Position numbers and translations under genes: made by a program
Part shown: positions 11,421 to 22,222 of the stretch, piece by piece
Layout: each line of letters begins with the position of its first letter
Numbering within the stretch: the stretch's first letter is position 1
Assembly (NCBI GenBank): GCA_009602725.1
Contig: WELB01000263.1
Span: 46,563-96,246 of the forward strand
Length of the DNA: 49,684 bases
Source: Spirogloea muscicola
Taxonomy: Eukaryota > Streptophyta > Zygnematophyceae > Spirogloeales > Spirogloeaceae
Direction: 5' to 3'
Notes under the pieces: model-generated
Seen by the model: the letters and a program-made list of their open reading frames with translations, nothing else
Databases searched by the model: none
What the model was told of the DNA's origin: nothing

Positions 11421-11699
11421 CCATTGTGCGGGTCCGCTCCTCCGGGAGCCGGACCTTGGAGCTACACTCGTCACACCCTCGGGGGAGGGGTGGCAGGTGG
11501 AAATCTATTAGTAGCAGGCTGAGGCCAAACTCCTCAGTCGAACCAGTGACGCCCAGAGAGAGGCATAGCCCTGCTTGCCTGCTGCCGCAGCCGCCGAACC
11601 CAAGGACTTGCATTCCTTCAGTTGCTGAAGAGTGCTGCAAGAGTCCACTCTCTCTTCCGAATGCCATGTGCAAATCCCTGCTTCCTTAAGAGAATTTCG

Positions 11700-12235
11700 C
11701 ATATCTTGTGGTTCCATAAATGGGGAGCTTGCTTTTGGTCATACAACAACATTTTACGATATGAACCTTTTTAAGATGCTGTGAGTCAAGAAAGCCCTCT
11801 GGCTGCTGCATGTAGAAGTCACCAGCAGATCTTCATTCAAAGAACGCTGTTTTGAGCTGTTTTTACATCCATTTTGGTGGACCTCAGGTCCTTGACTTCA
11901 GCGACATTTAGCAGCATTCAGATTAAGGTGTACTTGACTACTGGCGCAAAGGTTTAACGATAATTGATGCCTTCAATCTGTGTGTGACCCTTGGCAATCA
12001 GCCTGGCCTTGTACTGCACTACTTTCTGCATCTACTATTTGTAAATGTTATTACCAACTAATGATTAAGCTTCAAGTAAGAGGATGATGCAATGTCATGA
12101 ATGGTGTGGGGGTATGTTGAATGATAATGAATATCCTCACTTTCAATGCACAGGCAGCCATGAGCATACACAACCACTGCTACGTGCGAAGTTCTCTTGC
12201 AGACGGTGACCCCTTCGTGCTGCTCAGCTAAGCAC
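11700..12235. other. Intergenic, no gene recognised
   Basis: AT-richer DNA lying downstream of the 3' end of the minus-strand NLR-like gene. No repeat family or conserved motif was seen. Confidence 0.35.
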
Positions 12236-15200
12236 TTATGGCGTTGTATGCAATTTCACATTACAGAGCAGCTTCTGGAATTGGCCGTTATGAGCCACCA
12301 AGCTGAATTGGCGGATAGTGGCTGCATGGTCGTGGCCCTGTCCTTGACGTTGAAGCATCTTGCATATGAGGGTCTCTTCTTCTTCAAAGCAGGGCTCCAT
12401 TTGCAGCAACACGAGCAACAATTTGTACAAGCTCTCAGTTTCCGCTGTGAAAAATCTTTTGTGTTGGATCTGCTCGGCTATTGAGATGCTGTCTTGCAGC
12501 AACCTCTTTGCCTCCTCATAAAGGTGCTGCATGACGTGTAGCCTAGCCAGCTTATCCAGCATGCCAACTAAAATGACGTGTTCTGGTGTTCTGGTACTTC
12601 TGCCTCGAACAAGATTATGCAGTATTACCAGAGAGGCTTCGAGCAGACGACCTGCTTCTTGTAGCCGCGGCTCGTCTTCAATGCGCATGAGCAGGCCTGC
12701 ATAAATGACAGGTGCTTCAGCCATGACTTTGTGCTGGCACCCATCCTTCGATGCCGCAAAATCCACCACCTGGCGAAGTAGGTCCTCTGCCTCGGTGAGA
12801 TTGCCAATCTTCTCAAATTCGACGGCCAGGTCGATAAGCCTGTAAGGGTTGACGATCTCGGAGCGCTTCAAGATTGTGTAAGCCTCACATCACGTAGTCT
12901 CCGCCTCCATCAATTTATTCTGCTTCCTTAGAGAGGTGGCCAATGTGGTGAGGCTGAAGACAGCACCAGGGCTGCTCCGTCCGTGTAGCTCTTGGCGCAT
13001 TGCCAAGCTGTCGCGTGCATGCTCCGCTGCCTCTGCATAGCGGCCAACTTTTAGCAGGAGATTTGCCAAATGCTCAAATATCTGCAGACTCTGCACTTGG
13101 CCCCAGGTTTCTCTCTCAATGTTGACGGCCTGCTGAGCGAGTTCTACTGCTTCGTGGTACTTTCCTATTCTGCTGTTGATCATCATAAGCTGCCCAAGCG
13201 TTTACACGACCAACCTTGGCTCCTCACGCAAGCGCTTACTGATCTCCAGGGACTCCCGGCATGCCTGCTCTGCTTCTTCGTACTTGTCATTGAAGTCCAA
13301 GGCCCTGGCATGCGCCAGCAGTAAGTGGCTGGCGAGTTGCTCGGAGTCAGCCGTTTGCCTCTACAGCTCCAGTGCGTGCCGGCTCTGCTGCTCCGCTTCT
13401 GCGTGCTGTCCAAGCAGGATCAGCACAAAACACCTCCCTTCAGACACTAGGTGGCAGATGGCTGGAAAGGCCTGCAGCTGGTGCTCTGCCGCCCAAGCCA
13501 GGCGATCGGCAATCTGCCAGAGCCCCCCACAAAGACTGCCAATAGTTCCTCAAAGAGCACAAGTGAGGGGAGCCGAGAGCCGCTGCCAAGAGCGACATCA
13601 ATGGCATTGTGAAAGTGCTCGGGGTGTGTGTCTAGGTTGTCATAGAGCATGCAAAGGCTGGCCGCCATGGCTGTGCCAGCCTCTGCGCCGCCCTTGGCCT
13701 TTCCGTAGTCTTGTACAAGGCGGTGGAAGATGAGGAAGCCGCACCTGGCGCGCCTCGCCATGCCATACCGTACCAGCAATCGCTCCGCCTCCTCAACCCC
13801 AATCAATGCGTCTCCTCCTGTCAGTCCTCCCTCCTCCCTGATCCGCGAATCAGAAGCCAGGGCCAGCAGTGATGCTGGGATTGGTGCGTCAGCAAACCAG
13901 CCTGCGGCATGCACCATCTTGACTGCCAGCTCCTTGTGCGCAGCGGCAAAATCGACATTGCTCTGCAGCAGCTCGATGCTTGTATCCAAGAGTCGCAGGA
14001 GGTCGGGGTGCGTCCGAAAGAAGGGATCCATGGCCTCATTAACGAAGGTCCTTACACCTTCATTTTCCAAGCGTTGCAGAAGCTTTGAGGGTAGAATGCC
14101 ACCATGAGCAAGCATCCGCCGGCAGACAGCCAGGCTAAGCGTCAGGTATTCCAGCCGTGCGGCAAGTGGATGTGCTGCCTTTAGCTCGTCAGCAATCAGC
14201 TTCTCGTCGCCAAGCAGCAGCTCCATGGCTTCGCTGTGGGCCAGCTTCTCGATGTCTAATTCCTTGAAGCTGGCAACTCCGTACAGACGAGTTGTCATGA
14301 GGATGCAGCATGTCTCGCTATTCGGCAGCAACTCGACCAGCGTAGCATCAACGTGCTCTAGGTTGTCAAGGACCAGCAGCGTAGACCCGTGGCAGTCCTC
14401 AAGGGCCATCCGCACGGCTTTCAGACTCCGCTTTTCTGTGTCGCAGCCTGACATCGAGGCAGTTGAGGTGAGGACTCTCATGCACGACTGTGCAAGACAT
14501 TCCATCTCCACGGAAAAAGTGCAACCGCAATGTAGTCACAGTGGATTCTGAGAAGCTTGTGAGATATGCAGGTGGCATGGCGGCCACAGACATGAGCCAT
14601 CACCTGCAGGCAGAGTGTCCACGTCCTCGTTTCCTTCACCAAGCGTGAAGCCCAGCGGCTCGGCAAGGCCGAGGAACTCAGCCGCAAGCCTTGAGCTCGA
14701 GGCGTCCAGCCAGAAGATGCGCACAAAGTGGCGCTGGTGCAGATACACGTATGCAAGTGCGAGTTGCGTCTTGCCCATGCCGGCAAGGCCCCCGATGGCA
14801 ACACGATGCTGGGCCATCAGCAACGCGTGCAAGGCCTCCAGCTGCGGCTTGCGGCCAAGGAAGTCCACATTTGGCGGGAAAGGCGTGGTGTTGAGTGTGG
14901 TGAGGTCAGAAGGCGCTCGCATGCGATGCGCACGGCCTCGTCAATTGCACCGGTCCCATTCTTGCTTGAAGTCGCTCAGCTTGAGCATCGTCACGTTCGC
15001 CACGAGCGCAATGACGCGGCGCCACGCTGCCTCATCGCCGCCGTAGCGCTCCCACAGACGGCCGCCTTCCCAGCCGGCCTGGCTCCACCCGCCCCGCTGC
15101 TCCACGATGTCGTCAGCATTGACGTTCCTCGCGCTGAGGCCCACAAGGATGGGCAGCACGCAGCGCCGGTCAAGGAAGCATTCCAGCTCTCGCATGCAGT

Positions 15201-15600
15201 CGCTGCTGGCCAAAGAAATTGGGGGAGAACACGACAACGCCCAGGCGCGCCGTCTCCATGGCAGTGTGCAAACACGGTGGGCGAGTCGTCGCGGGCCTGC
15301 AACCACAGGTCGAGGAAGACGGAGAGGCGCTGGCGCTCCAGCTCCAGCCCCAGGAATGTGCAAAATTCGGGCTTGGTGTCCGACCCGCGGTGGCACAGGA
15401 ACACGTCGCATGGCTTGGCGGTCGAACCCGAGCAGCCTGGCGTGGGCCGCCAACGCGGCCAGCGGCGGCCGGTCATGGCGGGACGCGGCCCCGAGGCGAG
15501 CGGGCTCGCGCGCGGGGGGCTGGCGCAGCGGCGGGTGGGGGGGGGGCGGCGCGAGATACTGCTGCTCGCCGGGCGCATGGCGGCGGGCCCTCGCTCCTTC
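12236..15600 (-). pseudogene. TIR-NB-ARC-TPR (NLR-like) gene with frame breaks
   Basis: Plant and bacterial proteins of this layout sense infection and signal through an NAD-cleaving TIR domain; activity here is not known. On the minus strand: TIR start CDVFLCHRGSDTKPEF (about 15410), then METARLGVVVFSPNFF (15259) and CMRELECFLDRRCVLPIL with the usual catalytic-site glutamate; NB-ARC P-loop GLAGMGKTQLA (about 14780) with FWLDASS; intron about 14603-14448; Walker B TLLVLDNLEHV; CCILMTTRLYGV; IFHRLVQDYG at the MHD position; then tetratricopeptide repeats (13450-12240), for example GKYHEAVELAQQAVNIE. Damage: frame changes near 15265, 15210, 14945, 14900 and in a G run near 13540; TAG 13361-13363, TAA 13202-13204 and TGA 12890-12892 inside TPR repeats. 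Homology continues past each break, so loss is recent or partly sequencing error. Domain calls are firm. Confidence 0.8.
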
Positions 15601-15619
15601 GAAGGGTAAATCCAAGGAA

Positions 15620-15880
15620 GCAGCTCTTCAGAGGAGGCGACGGCCGCAGGAAGGAAAGGAACAGGAGCTAGCCTGCAAAAAAAATGTCAGGTCTCAGGAA
15701 GACGGAACGAGGATAGCACGCAGGTCACAAGCAGGGGATTTCACTGATGCTTCACGGAAGTTGAGAGGAGGGAGGTCCGCATCGGGCAGATGCGAGCCGC
15801 GTGGCAGCCGCGCTTGCCGCCGGCGGAGCCCGCGCTTGCGTGGCAAGCAAGTGTGTGAACCGGTACTTGCTTGTTCTGAC
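15620..15880. other. GC-rich spacer upstream of the NLR-like gene
   Basis: This DNA lies between the TIR-coding start and a retrotransposon relic and would contain the NLR promoter. No clear TATA or known element is visible. Confidence 0.3.
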
Positions 15881-16140
15881 CCCGCATCCTGGCCGATGTG
15901 GTGACAACCGACTGCTTCGACTCCGCCGATCCCCACCAGATCGGCGTCGTTGCAGCACACGCGGTCGGCCAGGCGGCCCGGGGCAAGGAGCGGCAATGTG
16001 CTGATCACCCGGTTGGTGATGAACTCGCGGCCCTGGCGATGGATGTACACGGGGCTTTCGGCAGCCGCTGGCTGGATCTCCTTCAGCTTTGGCTGCTTAG
16101 GCTGATGCTTTGCACCAGAAAGCTGGGCGAGCTCTAGTTG
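15880..16140 (+). mobile_element. Retrotransposon ORF2 fragment
   Basis: Plus-strand frame reading DVVTTDCFDSADPHQIG, then QAARGKERQCADHPVGDEL and LAMDVHGAFGSRWLDLLQ. It aligns with IADVVPTDSLDSRSATRSAE and AVDVHGAFGAKWLDLLHR of the better-preserved copy at 35168-36204. Confidence 0.7.
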
Positions 16141-16319
16141 GTGGCAGAAGGGCTTCGTATCTGCCATCTAGTATTCAGGCATCGGTCAGCGACCTTTATG
16201 TTCTGACCCGTGGTTACTGAGCGGGTCAATCTATCGTAGATTATGTAGGTCTTAAGAAGTGCTTGCCTTTGCAGTTGGCCATTTGGCCTTCGTTTGTTTC
16301 AAATACACGAAATTCCCCT

Positions 16320-16573
16320 CTTCAGCGGCTTGCCCGCCAGGCCATTGACCGGCGGCCGGGTCTGCCAGGGGCGATGCCCCGCTTCAACGCCGCCGGTTCG
16401 CTCGCCCGAGTCTTCCGCACACGCGCCTGGCTGTATCGTATCAACGCTCCCTTGCCCACGCCGTCCACACGCGAGCAGGCCGTGCTATGGCCGCCGCATC
16501 TGGGGCTCGGCGGAGTGCCTCTTTCCCTGCAGCGAGCTACTCAGACCTGATGTTGCTCACTCGTGGGTACTGA
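16320..16573 (+). mobile_element. Retrotransposon ORF2 C-terminal fragment
   Basis: Contains FNAAGSLARVFRTRAWLY and the terminal block ending with the codons for TRGY-like residues and TGA at 16571-16573. Frame shifts inside the ~80-residue segment show decay. The hairpin tail follows immediately. Confidence 0.7.
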
Positions 16574-16619
16574 GCTTCCCTTTGCATCGTCTACTTGTTT
16601 TGTAGTGTTTTGTGGTGTA

Positions 16620-16970
16620 GTCCTTTTTCCACCTCCTCTTTCTTTGGCTTTGGAGATTGCCCATTCTTTTTAGGGCTGGCTTTGCCAGCGTCTCTTCTCT
16701 GTGGGCGAGCACTTCTTCTTCTTCGGGCTGCCTTTTGGCACAAGAAGAAGGGCGCGCCCATAGAGAAGGCCTCGCCTATAGAGAAGTGGGACTGGCAAAG
16801 CCAGCCCAAACAAATTGGACGAAAAATTTCAAAATCCCACAAAGGACAGGGGCTGGGAAAGGCCAGCCCCAAAAAGTATGGACAAAGTGCGAGAAGGGGC
16901 CAGGGGAAGCACGAAGGAAAACAAGCACAACAAGAAACTTTTGGCACAGCCCCGTCGCCTCAGCTTGCTT
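16620..16970. repeat. Hairpin tails, head-to-head
   Basis: A plus-oriented unit (GGGCTGGCTTTGCCAG near 16673, ending CACTTCTTCTTC) faces minus-oriented units (AGTGGGACTGGCAAAGCCAG near 16784; GGGGCTGGGAAAGGCCAGCC near 16849). The perfect stems with swapped loops show the hairpin is the conserved element. Confidence 0.6.
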
Positions 16971-17431
16971 CTTCCAGAAGCTGGTAGTGTGGGAGCGTCC
17001 GGGCCGGCGGAGAGCGCGGAGCGGGATGCACGGGGAATATCCGCCGCAGAGGCGGCGGCCGGTGGCGGGCGGGGACCGCCCGCTGAGCCCGTGGCGATAG
17101 CTGTCCCGCCCTACATCATCCGGGCCCACACATAAAGGAAACGAAGCAGCTCCGAACCACTCAGTGCCCCCTGCTAAGCAGCCTCAGGTCAAAGAAACTG
17201 GGTTCCTGGAAGTGGGTCCGCTGGCCAGAGCCAGAGGCAGCAGCGAGGGCTCTGCCTGCACGCAGGTGCAGCAAGCGGGCCATAGACCGCTGCAGCGAGA
17301 CGGCCAAGCGCATATCAAGGCCCCACTCGCGCCCGAGAGTGCGGAGCGGGATGCACGGGGAACATCCGCCGCAGCGGCGGACATTCCCCGGATATCCGCC
17401 CGCACGCACCCACACTACCAGCTTCTGGAAG
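16971..17431. repeat. Segment bounded by a perfect 23-bp inverted repeat
   Basis: CTTCCAGAAGCTGGTAGTGT plus GGG at 16971-16993 is the exact reverse complement of 17409-17431. Inside lie a second, imperfect inverted pair around GGGATGCACGGGGAA and a minus-strand retrotransposon end (17175-17330). It could be a foldback element or two opposed copies of one repeat. Confidence 0.6.
17175..17330 (-). mobile_element. Retrotransposon ORF2 C-terminal fragment
   Basis: Minus-strand frame reads MRLAVSLQRSMARLLHLRAG, then RALAAASGSGQR and FDLRLLSRGH. This is the same C-terminal block as the other fragments, about 50 residues long. Confidence 0.75.
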
Positions 17432-17454
17432 ACCGCTGCAGCGAGACGGCCAAG

Positions 17455-17464
17455 CGCATATAAG
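17455..17464 (+). promoter_or_regulatory. TATA-like box upstream of four-helix gene A
   Basis: GCATATAAGGGC occurs at 17456-17467, upstream of the transcribed-looking 5' region of gene A. The 25 bases before it (CTGCAGCGAGACGGCCAAGC) are retrotransposon coding sequence in reverse. A sister block at 17287-17334 has ATATCAAGG in place of ATATAAGGG. Promoter function is inferred from position and sequence only. Confidence 0.4.
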
Positions 17465-17514
17465 GGCCCCACTTGCGCCCCCCGGACGCCACTCTCCTTC
17501 GCTTCCCGCCCCCG

Positions 17515-17595
17515 CGCTCCCGCCGCCGCCGCCACCGCCGCATCCGCCGCCGCTGCCGCCGCCGCCGCCTCCGCCGCCGCCAGCGGAACCGCCAC
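17515..17595 (+). repeat. CCG triplet repeat in 5' region of gene A
   Basis: Imperfect CCG/CCA triplets, matched in the second unit at 24528-24590. It probably lies in the 5' UTR. Confidence 0.6.
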
Positions 17596-17981
17596 GCCGT
17601 CGCCGGAGGCGGGTCCGAGCAGCAGCCGGCTGACCGGATGCTCTGCGCCCTCACAGCGGGCAGCATCTCCGACAATTCTAGATTCCATAAGCTCGTGTCT
17701 ACCTGGACCACCATCTCCTAAGCATCTCAGTGCCTCAGTGCCTCCTCGTGGAGGCGGCCGCGCTCAAATGTGTTCACCCACAGGGTAAGCCCAGCCTGTC
17801 TCCTAAGGCAAAGCGCAGTCGCGTCCTGGGTGCATCTCACTTGCCTCCTGCATCAGGGACGCGCCAACCGCACAGCATCTACCTGCACAGTATCAACCTC
17901 TACTTTTCAAAACTGCTGGTGGCACAGAATCTACCTGCATGGTATCAACTTATCATATCCACAAGTGCCGTTGGCAGCAAT

Positions 17982-19099
17982 ATGTCTACTGGAAACCAGG
18001 GCTGCAGTAGCTTGCTAGAGGACCCTCAAGATGCGGATGAAGCTTTTTAAAGGATCGTTAGCAGATTGAGAAAGAAACATGTGAAGAGCCTTCATCCCAA
18101 GAAGATGTCAAAATTCTGGGGCGACTGCGTATCCGAGGCCGTCTCCGTGCCCTTAGAGCTCCTGGGAGAGGTATTGGCTGTTTAAACCCATCAGCCTGGC
18201 TGTGAATGGCAGCTCGCATCCGCTGCTATATAGATCAGAGCAAATTGGTCAAAAGTCGGTGAGCAATCAGCCTGCATGTAAGGAGCTTTGACCTGACTTA
18301 TCTGCTCATCGCCACTCATTGTCCAGACACCAGCTGTCGAACATGTGCATAATCTCTAGATGTTATTTGTCACTTACACTGATCCTCTCTTAAGCTCAAC
18401 TTAGGGATGCTGTTGGCATTGTGTTCCGCAGGTTCCGCAGGTGGGCGTGGCCTTCACTATCATGCATAGACTATTGGAGCTTCGAAAGATCAAGAAGGCC
18501 GTCGATGATGACATGGTCAGGACGTCTGGTTACCTCCAGCAGCTTGACTTAAGAGTCAAGGGACTGATAGATACTGGCAATAAAGAAGTGATGAAAATTG
18601 CACATGAGCTAGCCTTCGTTATCAGCTGCACTTTCATCTTCATCTTCACCTACATGGAGCATTGGCACTTCAACTTCCTTAGGAAGGTCAGCAGCAGAAA
18701 GGAAGGGGCAGAAGTACTAACGTGGTGCCACGCTTTCTTAAGCTCGTGAAGCGACTGTTGCCTGCTTGCTCTTGATTTGCACGTCTTGAGTTGCTGCATT
18801 TAAATTGCAGGTATTGGGCAGCTTGTATTGTCTTGTTAGCTATTTTGTATCATCTCATCGCTGTAAAGGCCTGTACATAACCACAAATATCCTGTTCCTC
18901 TCAATTGAGAATGGACTTATTGCACTTACAGGCCCTAGCGGCACGGGCCTACAAGATCAGGCTGGCCATGTACGAGAAAGAAATCGAACGGCTGATAGGA
19001 CTTCTCAATTTGGACTTGCTAAGAAGTGGCCAGAAGAGGAATGATTCTAATTGGCAGCAAGTAATGTCGCTCCTGAGGGGATTGGTACCTGCTTGTTAG
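17982..19099 (+). CDS. Four-helix-bundle (HeLo/MLKL-like) gene, copy A
   Basis: Three coding exons: 17982-18170, 18432-18686 and 18932-19099, joined in phase 0. The central exon encodes VPQVGVAFTIMHRLLELRKI then a helical domain ending FIFTYMEHWHFNFLRK; the last begins ALAARAYKIRLAMYEKEIER. The PxVGxAFxILxxLLxL start, a second amphipathic helix and an xYKxRLxxYxxxI end resemble the N-terminal domains of MLKL and HeLo proteins, which insert in membranes or seed death signalling; I infer this from pattern only. An in-frame TAA (18048-18050) lies where copy B has a CAA codon. Translation could instead start at ATG 18105 and keep the whole bundle (162 residues). Compared with B it lacks about 200 bases including B's start codon. 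A 5' UTR exon probably ends near 17783 (AGG|GTAAGC). Coding exons diverge from B far more than introns do. Confidence 0.55.
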
Positions 19100-19813
19100 T
19101 ACAGTGCAAGCCCTGCAGGTAACAGGAATATTACCGTCTTGTCAAGCATTTGTCAAGTCTGATGAGCATGCTCGTGGTGAAAGTTTGTGTACCTAATCAA
19201 AGACTTGACTGCTCCTCTTACTTCAGACTGAGCTTGTTGCACTCTGCAGGCTCTTGTGGCACAGACCTACAAGCTGAGGCTGGCAACACTCAAAACAATC
19301 AGCTGCAATTGAGATACGTCTCTGGGACCCGCAAGTGCATGGCCAGGAAAAAGGTGGTGCTAGGCGGCAGCTCAGTGGCGTTGTTCCAAGGACTGGAACT
19401 GTGGCAGGGAGGCAAGGCAACCAGCGGTTGATTCATGGTAGCGCGAAGAAGGTCATGAGCCATCTCCCTAAATCTCTGCAGATATCGGAAAGAACTTGGC
19501 TCAGTTTCACATGCACATGACATCTCGTGACAGCCTTGTAGCAACCGCCCAGGCAGAATGGAAGACAACAGTTTGCCGAAATCTCTACCTTGAAGCAGCG
19601 CTGCAAGAAGCTTTTGCAATTCTGGCAGGGTGTCATAAGAAGGCATGTGAGGACAACTGCTGCAAAGTTTTCGGGTGCGAGGAGTGTTTGATCCAGACAT
19701 GGAAGTATTGCAAGTTGGTGTTGGTGGAGCCTATTTTCCTGCAAGATCGTACTGATGCAGCATTGACCAAGGTGCTGGCCCATACGTCATTCCTATTGGC
19801 TGCTAGCAAATGA
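19100..19813 (+). pseudogene. Relic exon and decayed 3' sequence of family copy A
   Basis: After TGCAG at 19249 comes GCTCTTGTGGCACAGACC, encoding ALVAQTYKLRLATLKTISCN and then TGA. It is a tandem duplicate of the last exon of gene A. The following DNA resembles copy C downstream sequence but loses frame. It diverges from the matching B segment at only about 6%, the same as introns, so it is not under the selection that acts on the real exons. Confidence 0.5.
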
Positions 19814-19974
19814 GCTACACAATATATCGACCGCTGCAGGGGTAGATTCTGCGGTTGGCAGTTTACGGCTTATGCAATTGAGGCAGAGACATAGATCTGA
19901 AAACGTTGAGCCCATTCAGCCGCTGAATCCTTGTGACCTCCCATTGCATATGTTAGAAGGTTGACTTCAGCATT

Positions 19975-22222
19975 CCCATGTACTGTCTGTGCCCTTATCA
20001 TTGTTTGGCTACATTTTCGTATTATTCATTCATCCTGCCGCTTGCATTGCATAATAACTAATTTCGTTGAAGTAAAACCTTTCAAAGGGCTACTCTTGGC
20101 AGCTCTCATGCTCAGTCTCGCAAGATCTTTGTGCGAGTGAAAGCGCTGTTGCAGAGCTTGGGTAGTTCTGTGAGAGGCCAGCCCAGGAAACGAATGGACA
20201 AAGGAGCATTGCCGATAGTCAACGCCCTTTCATCCACGTCGAAAAGCTAGATTCCATATCACCACAAAGTATTCATTTTGAGCGGAAATTGTCAGCTCCT
20301 CGAGCTTGGGCAAAGCAGCTAAGCCTCTTGCGCAAGACCACGTCATATGATGCAAGATGCATATGCAAGTCTAGATGGAAAACCTTCTGTGACTGCCCTG
20401 GTCGCCTGCGGATTGCCCGCAGGCCCACTGTGTTTGCCATAAGAGTTGACACTTAAGAATGCTTCTTTGGCGAAGGATTCTACTGCATACTAGGCCATCG
20501 TGAAATTGAGGTTGTAGAGCCTCTTGAGAGCACTGATTGTAGTAATTATTGGGGCGATTTGAGAGTCTCAAGAAGATGAAGGTCACAAAGCAAGATACCA
20601 AGCATGGGTTCACGAATAGCAGCTGTTCGACTCATCTCGTACAGAGTACCTGTTGCAAGAAAGTTGCCAGCAAGCTGTTCATACCTGGATGCAGGGTATT
20701 GTATCATGTTCAGGTGTTAACTTACATAGAGTTCAGCACAAACAGCCCACGCCCCGTCCAAAAACAAGATCAGCTTGCTATTATTTGCAGCTCGGCTTGC
20801 AGGTCTACAGCATTCTATTATCTGAAATGTGGGGGACGGTTGTGAACCTCTGCCTTGCACCCCTGCACAGCTCGTGCGTTAGCTGCTGGCTCAAACTTTG
20901 TCTTTGCAGGCTCTACTCTGAAGCACCAATCTGCAAATCCTGCTGGCAATCTGGCTATTCTTAGGCGCCTCCATCCAACCATTTGCCACAACAAGAACCT
21001 GGAGCTGGATGGACCTTCGCGGCCAAGGCCAGGGCTCCTATATTGGGCGCACCCGAGTGCATGCACCTTCTCAGCAAGACCTTGACATCAGTGTGCTGCG
21101 TCTCAACCTGCGTGTGTGACATTGGGCACGAAGATATGACTGTTTGCTGAAGAGACGCCGTTCACGATAAACAGCACCATTTAACAGCCAGAGCACGCAG
21201 ATTACAGGTGCCGCTCCTTGGCCTGGAAACCTTACACTTTAAACCATGCTTTCTGCTGTGGCCAAGCATTACTCCCCACCGCAATAATCTCCGCAGAGCC
21301 TCGTACAAGCGTTGAGACTCCACATGCCCCCTGTCAAGAATCTGCGCGCAGATTGTGAGATTCTCCCCCGCAGCAGCAGCTCGGGCGGCTAGTAATGCAG
21401 CCCAAGGGAAGGCATTGCTCATATTCTCTGAGTAGAAGGGCCAGCTGCCATCAGCCTGATGAGGTAACACACGCTGTACGTCAGACAAGGACCTCGAGCC
21501 CTTGCCCCATATACCGCGCTATTCCTTGCAGGACACCAGCAACGTCGGATGGCGAGAGTGGCGGAGCTAGAGATTGGCAGCAATGATATTGCATTGCAGG
21601 GGCAACCCCTGCGTGCAGCTTGACATGTCTCCAGAGCTAGGGGTATTCAAAGCCACTTCAGTCTTAGATACAATGAAGCAACAGCTGCTCACTTGTTCCA
21701 AAGAGCAACAGCAACAGCAGACAGGTGCGTGCAGCAATGCAGCTATTATTGGCTGCTACACAGGCGGCGGCTATGCATGGCCTAGCCCAATGGCATCCGA
21801 TACACTGGGCGAGAATGGCAATAGCAGCAAAGGAGGGTAGATTACTAGGTGTCTTTCTAGAAGGCCCAATTTTCAATCGGTATTTTGGATCAGCCAGTAG
21901 CAACATGTTCTGGTCAGAAAGGCATTCCCTGCATAGAAATTATCAATGCTTCAGGAGGAGCTTTGCCTGATGCTTGCAGCCAATCTACGGCTAAATAGGC
22001 ATGTCAAAGGTGGCAAGCAACGGGGTTACCACTGCTGCACATTGCCAATACAAGCGGCATGGTTAACAAAAGCTAGCCACATAGCCATAGTTGCTGCGGA
22101 GTATCATAGGAACTTACAAGTATGTACAGTGACCGGCAAGTAGAAAGACTGTGTAGAGTCCCTCCACGTCCTTGTTGAAGAGCTTATCACATCATATCAA
22201 TATCTCTTTAAGTAGCCATATC
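19975..22222. other. No gene firmly recognised in first copy of the identical segment
   Basis: A minus-strand frame at 21488-21162 reads AGENLTICAQILDRGHVESQ and looks helical, but belongs to no family I know. A hairpin-like fragment (GTGAGAGGCCAGCCCAGGAAAC) lies near 20170. The remainder has only short frames. The second copy (27183-29430) is the same. Confidence 0.35.

Noticed and set aside
11231-11760. Possible solo LTR starting TGTAACGTCCCC
   Set aside because: No matching CA end with a direct target duplication was found; the flanks looked inverted, not direct.
19433-19783. Minus-strand frames downstream of copies A and B (also 26647-27209) of 95-175 residues
   Set aside because: They differ in frame and stop position between the two copies and carry no known motif; they mirror decayed plus-strand family sequence.
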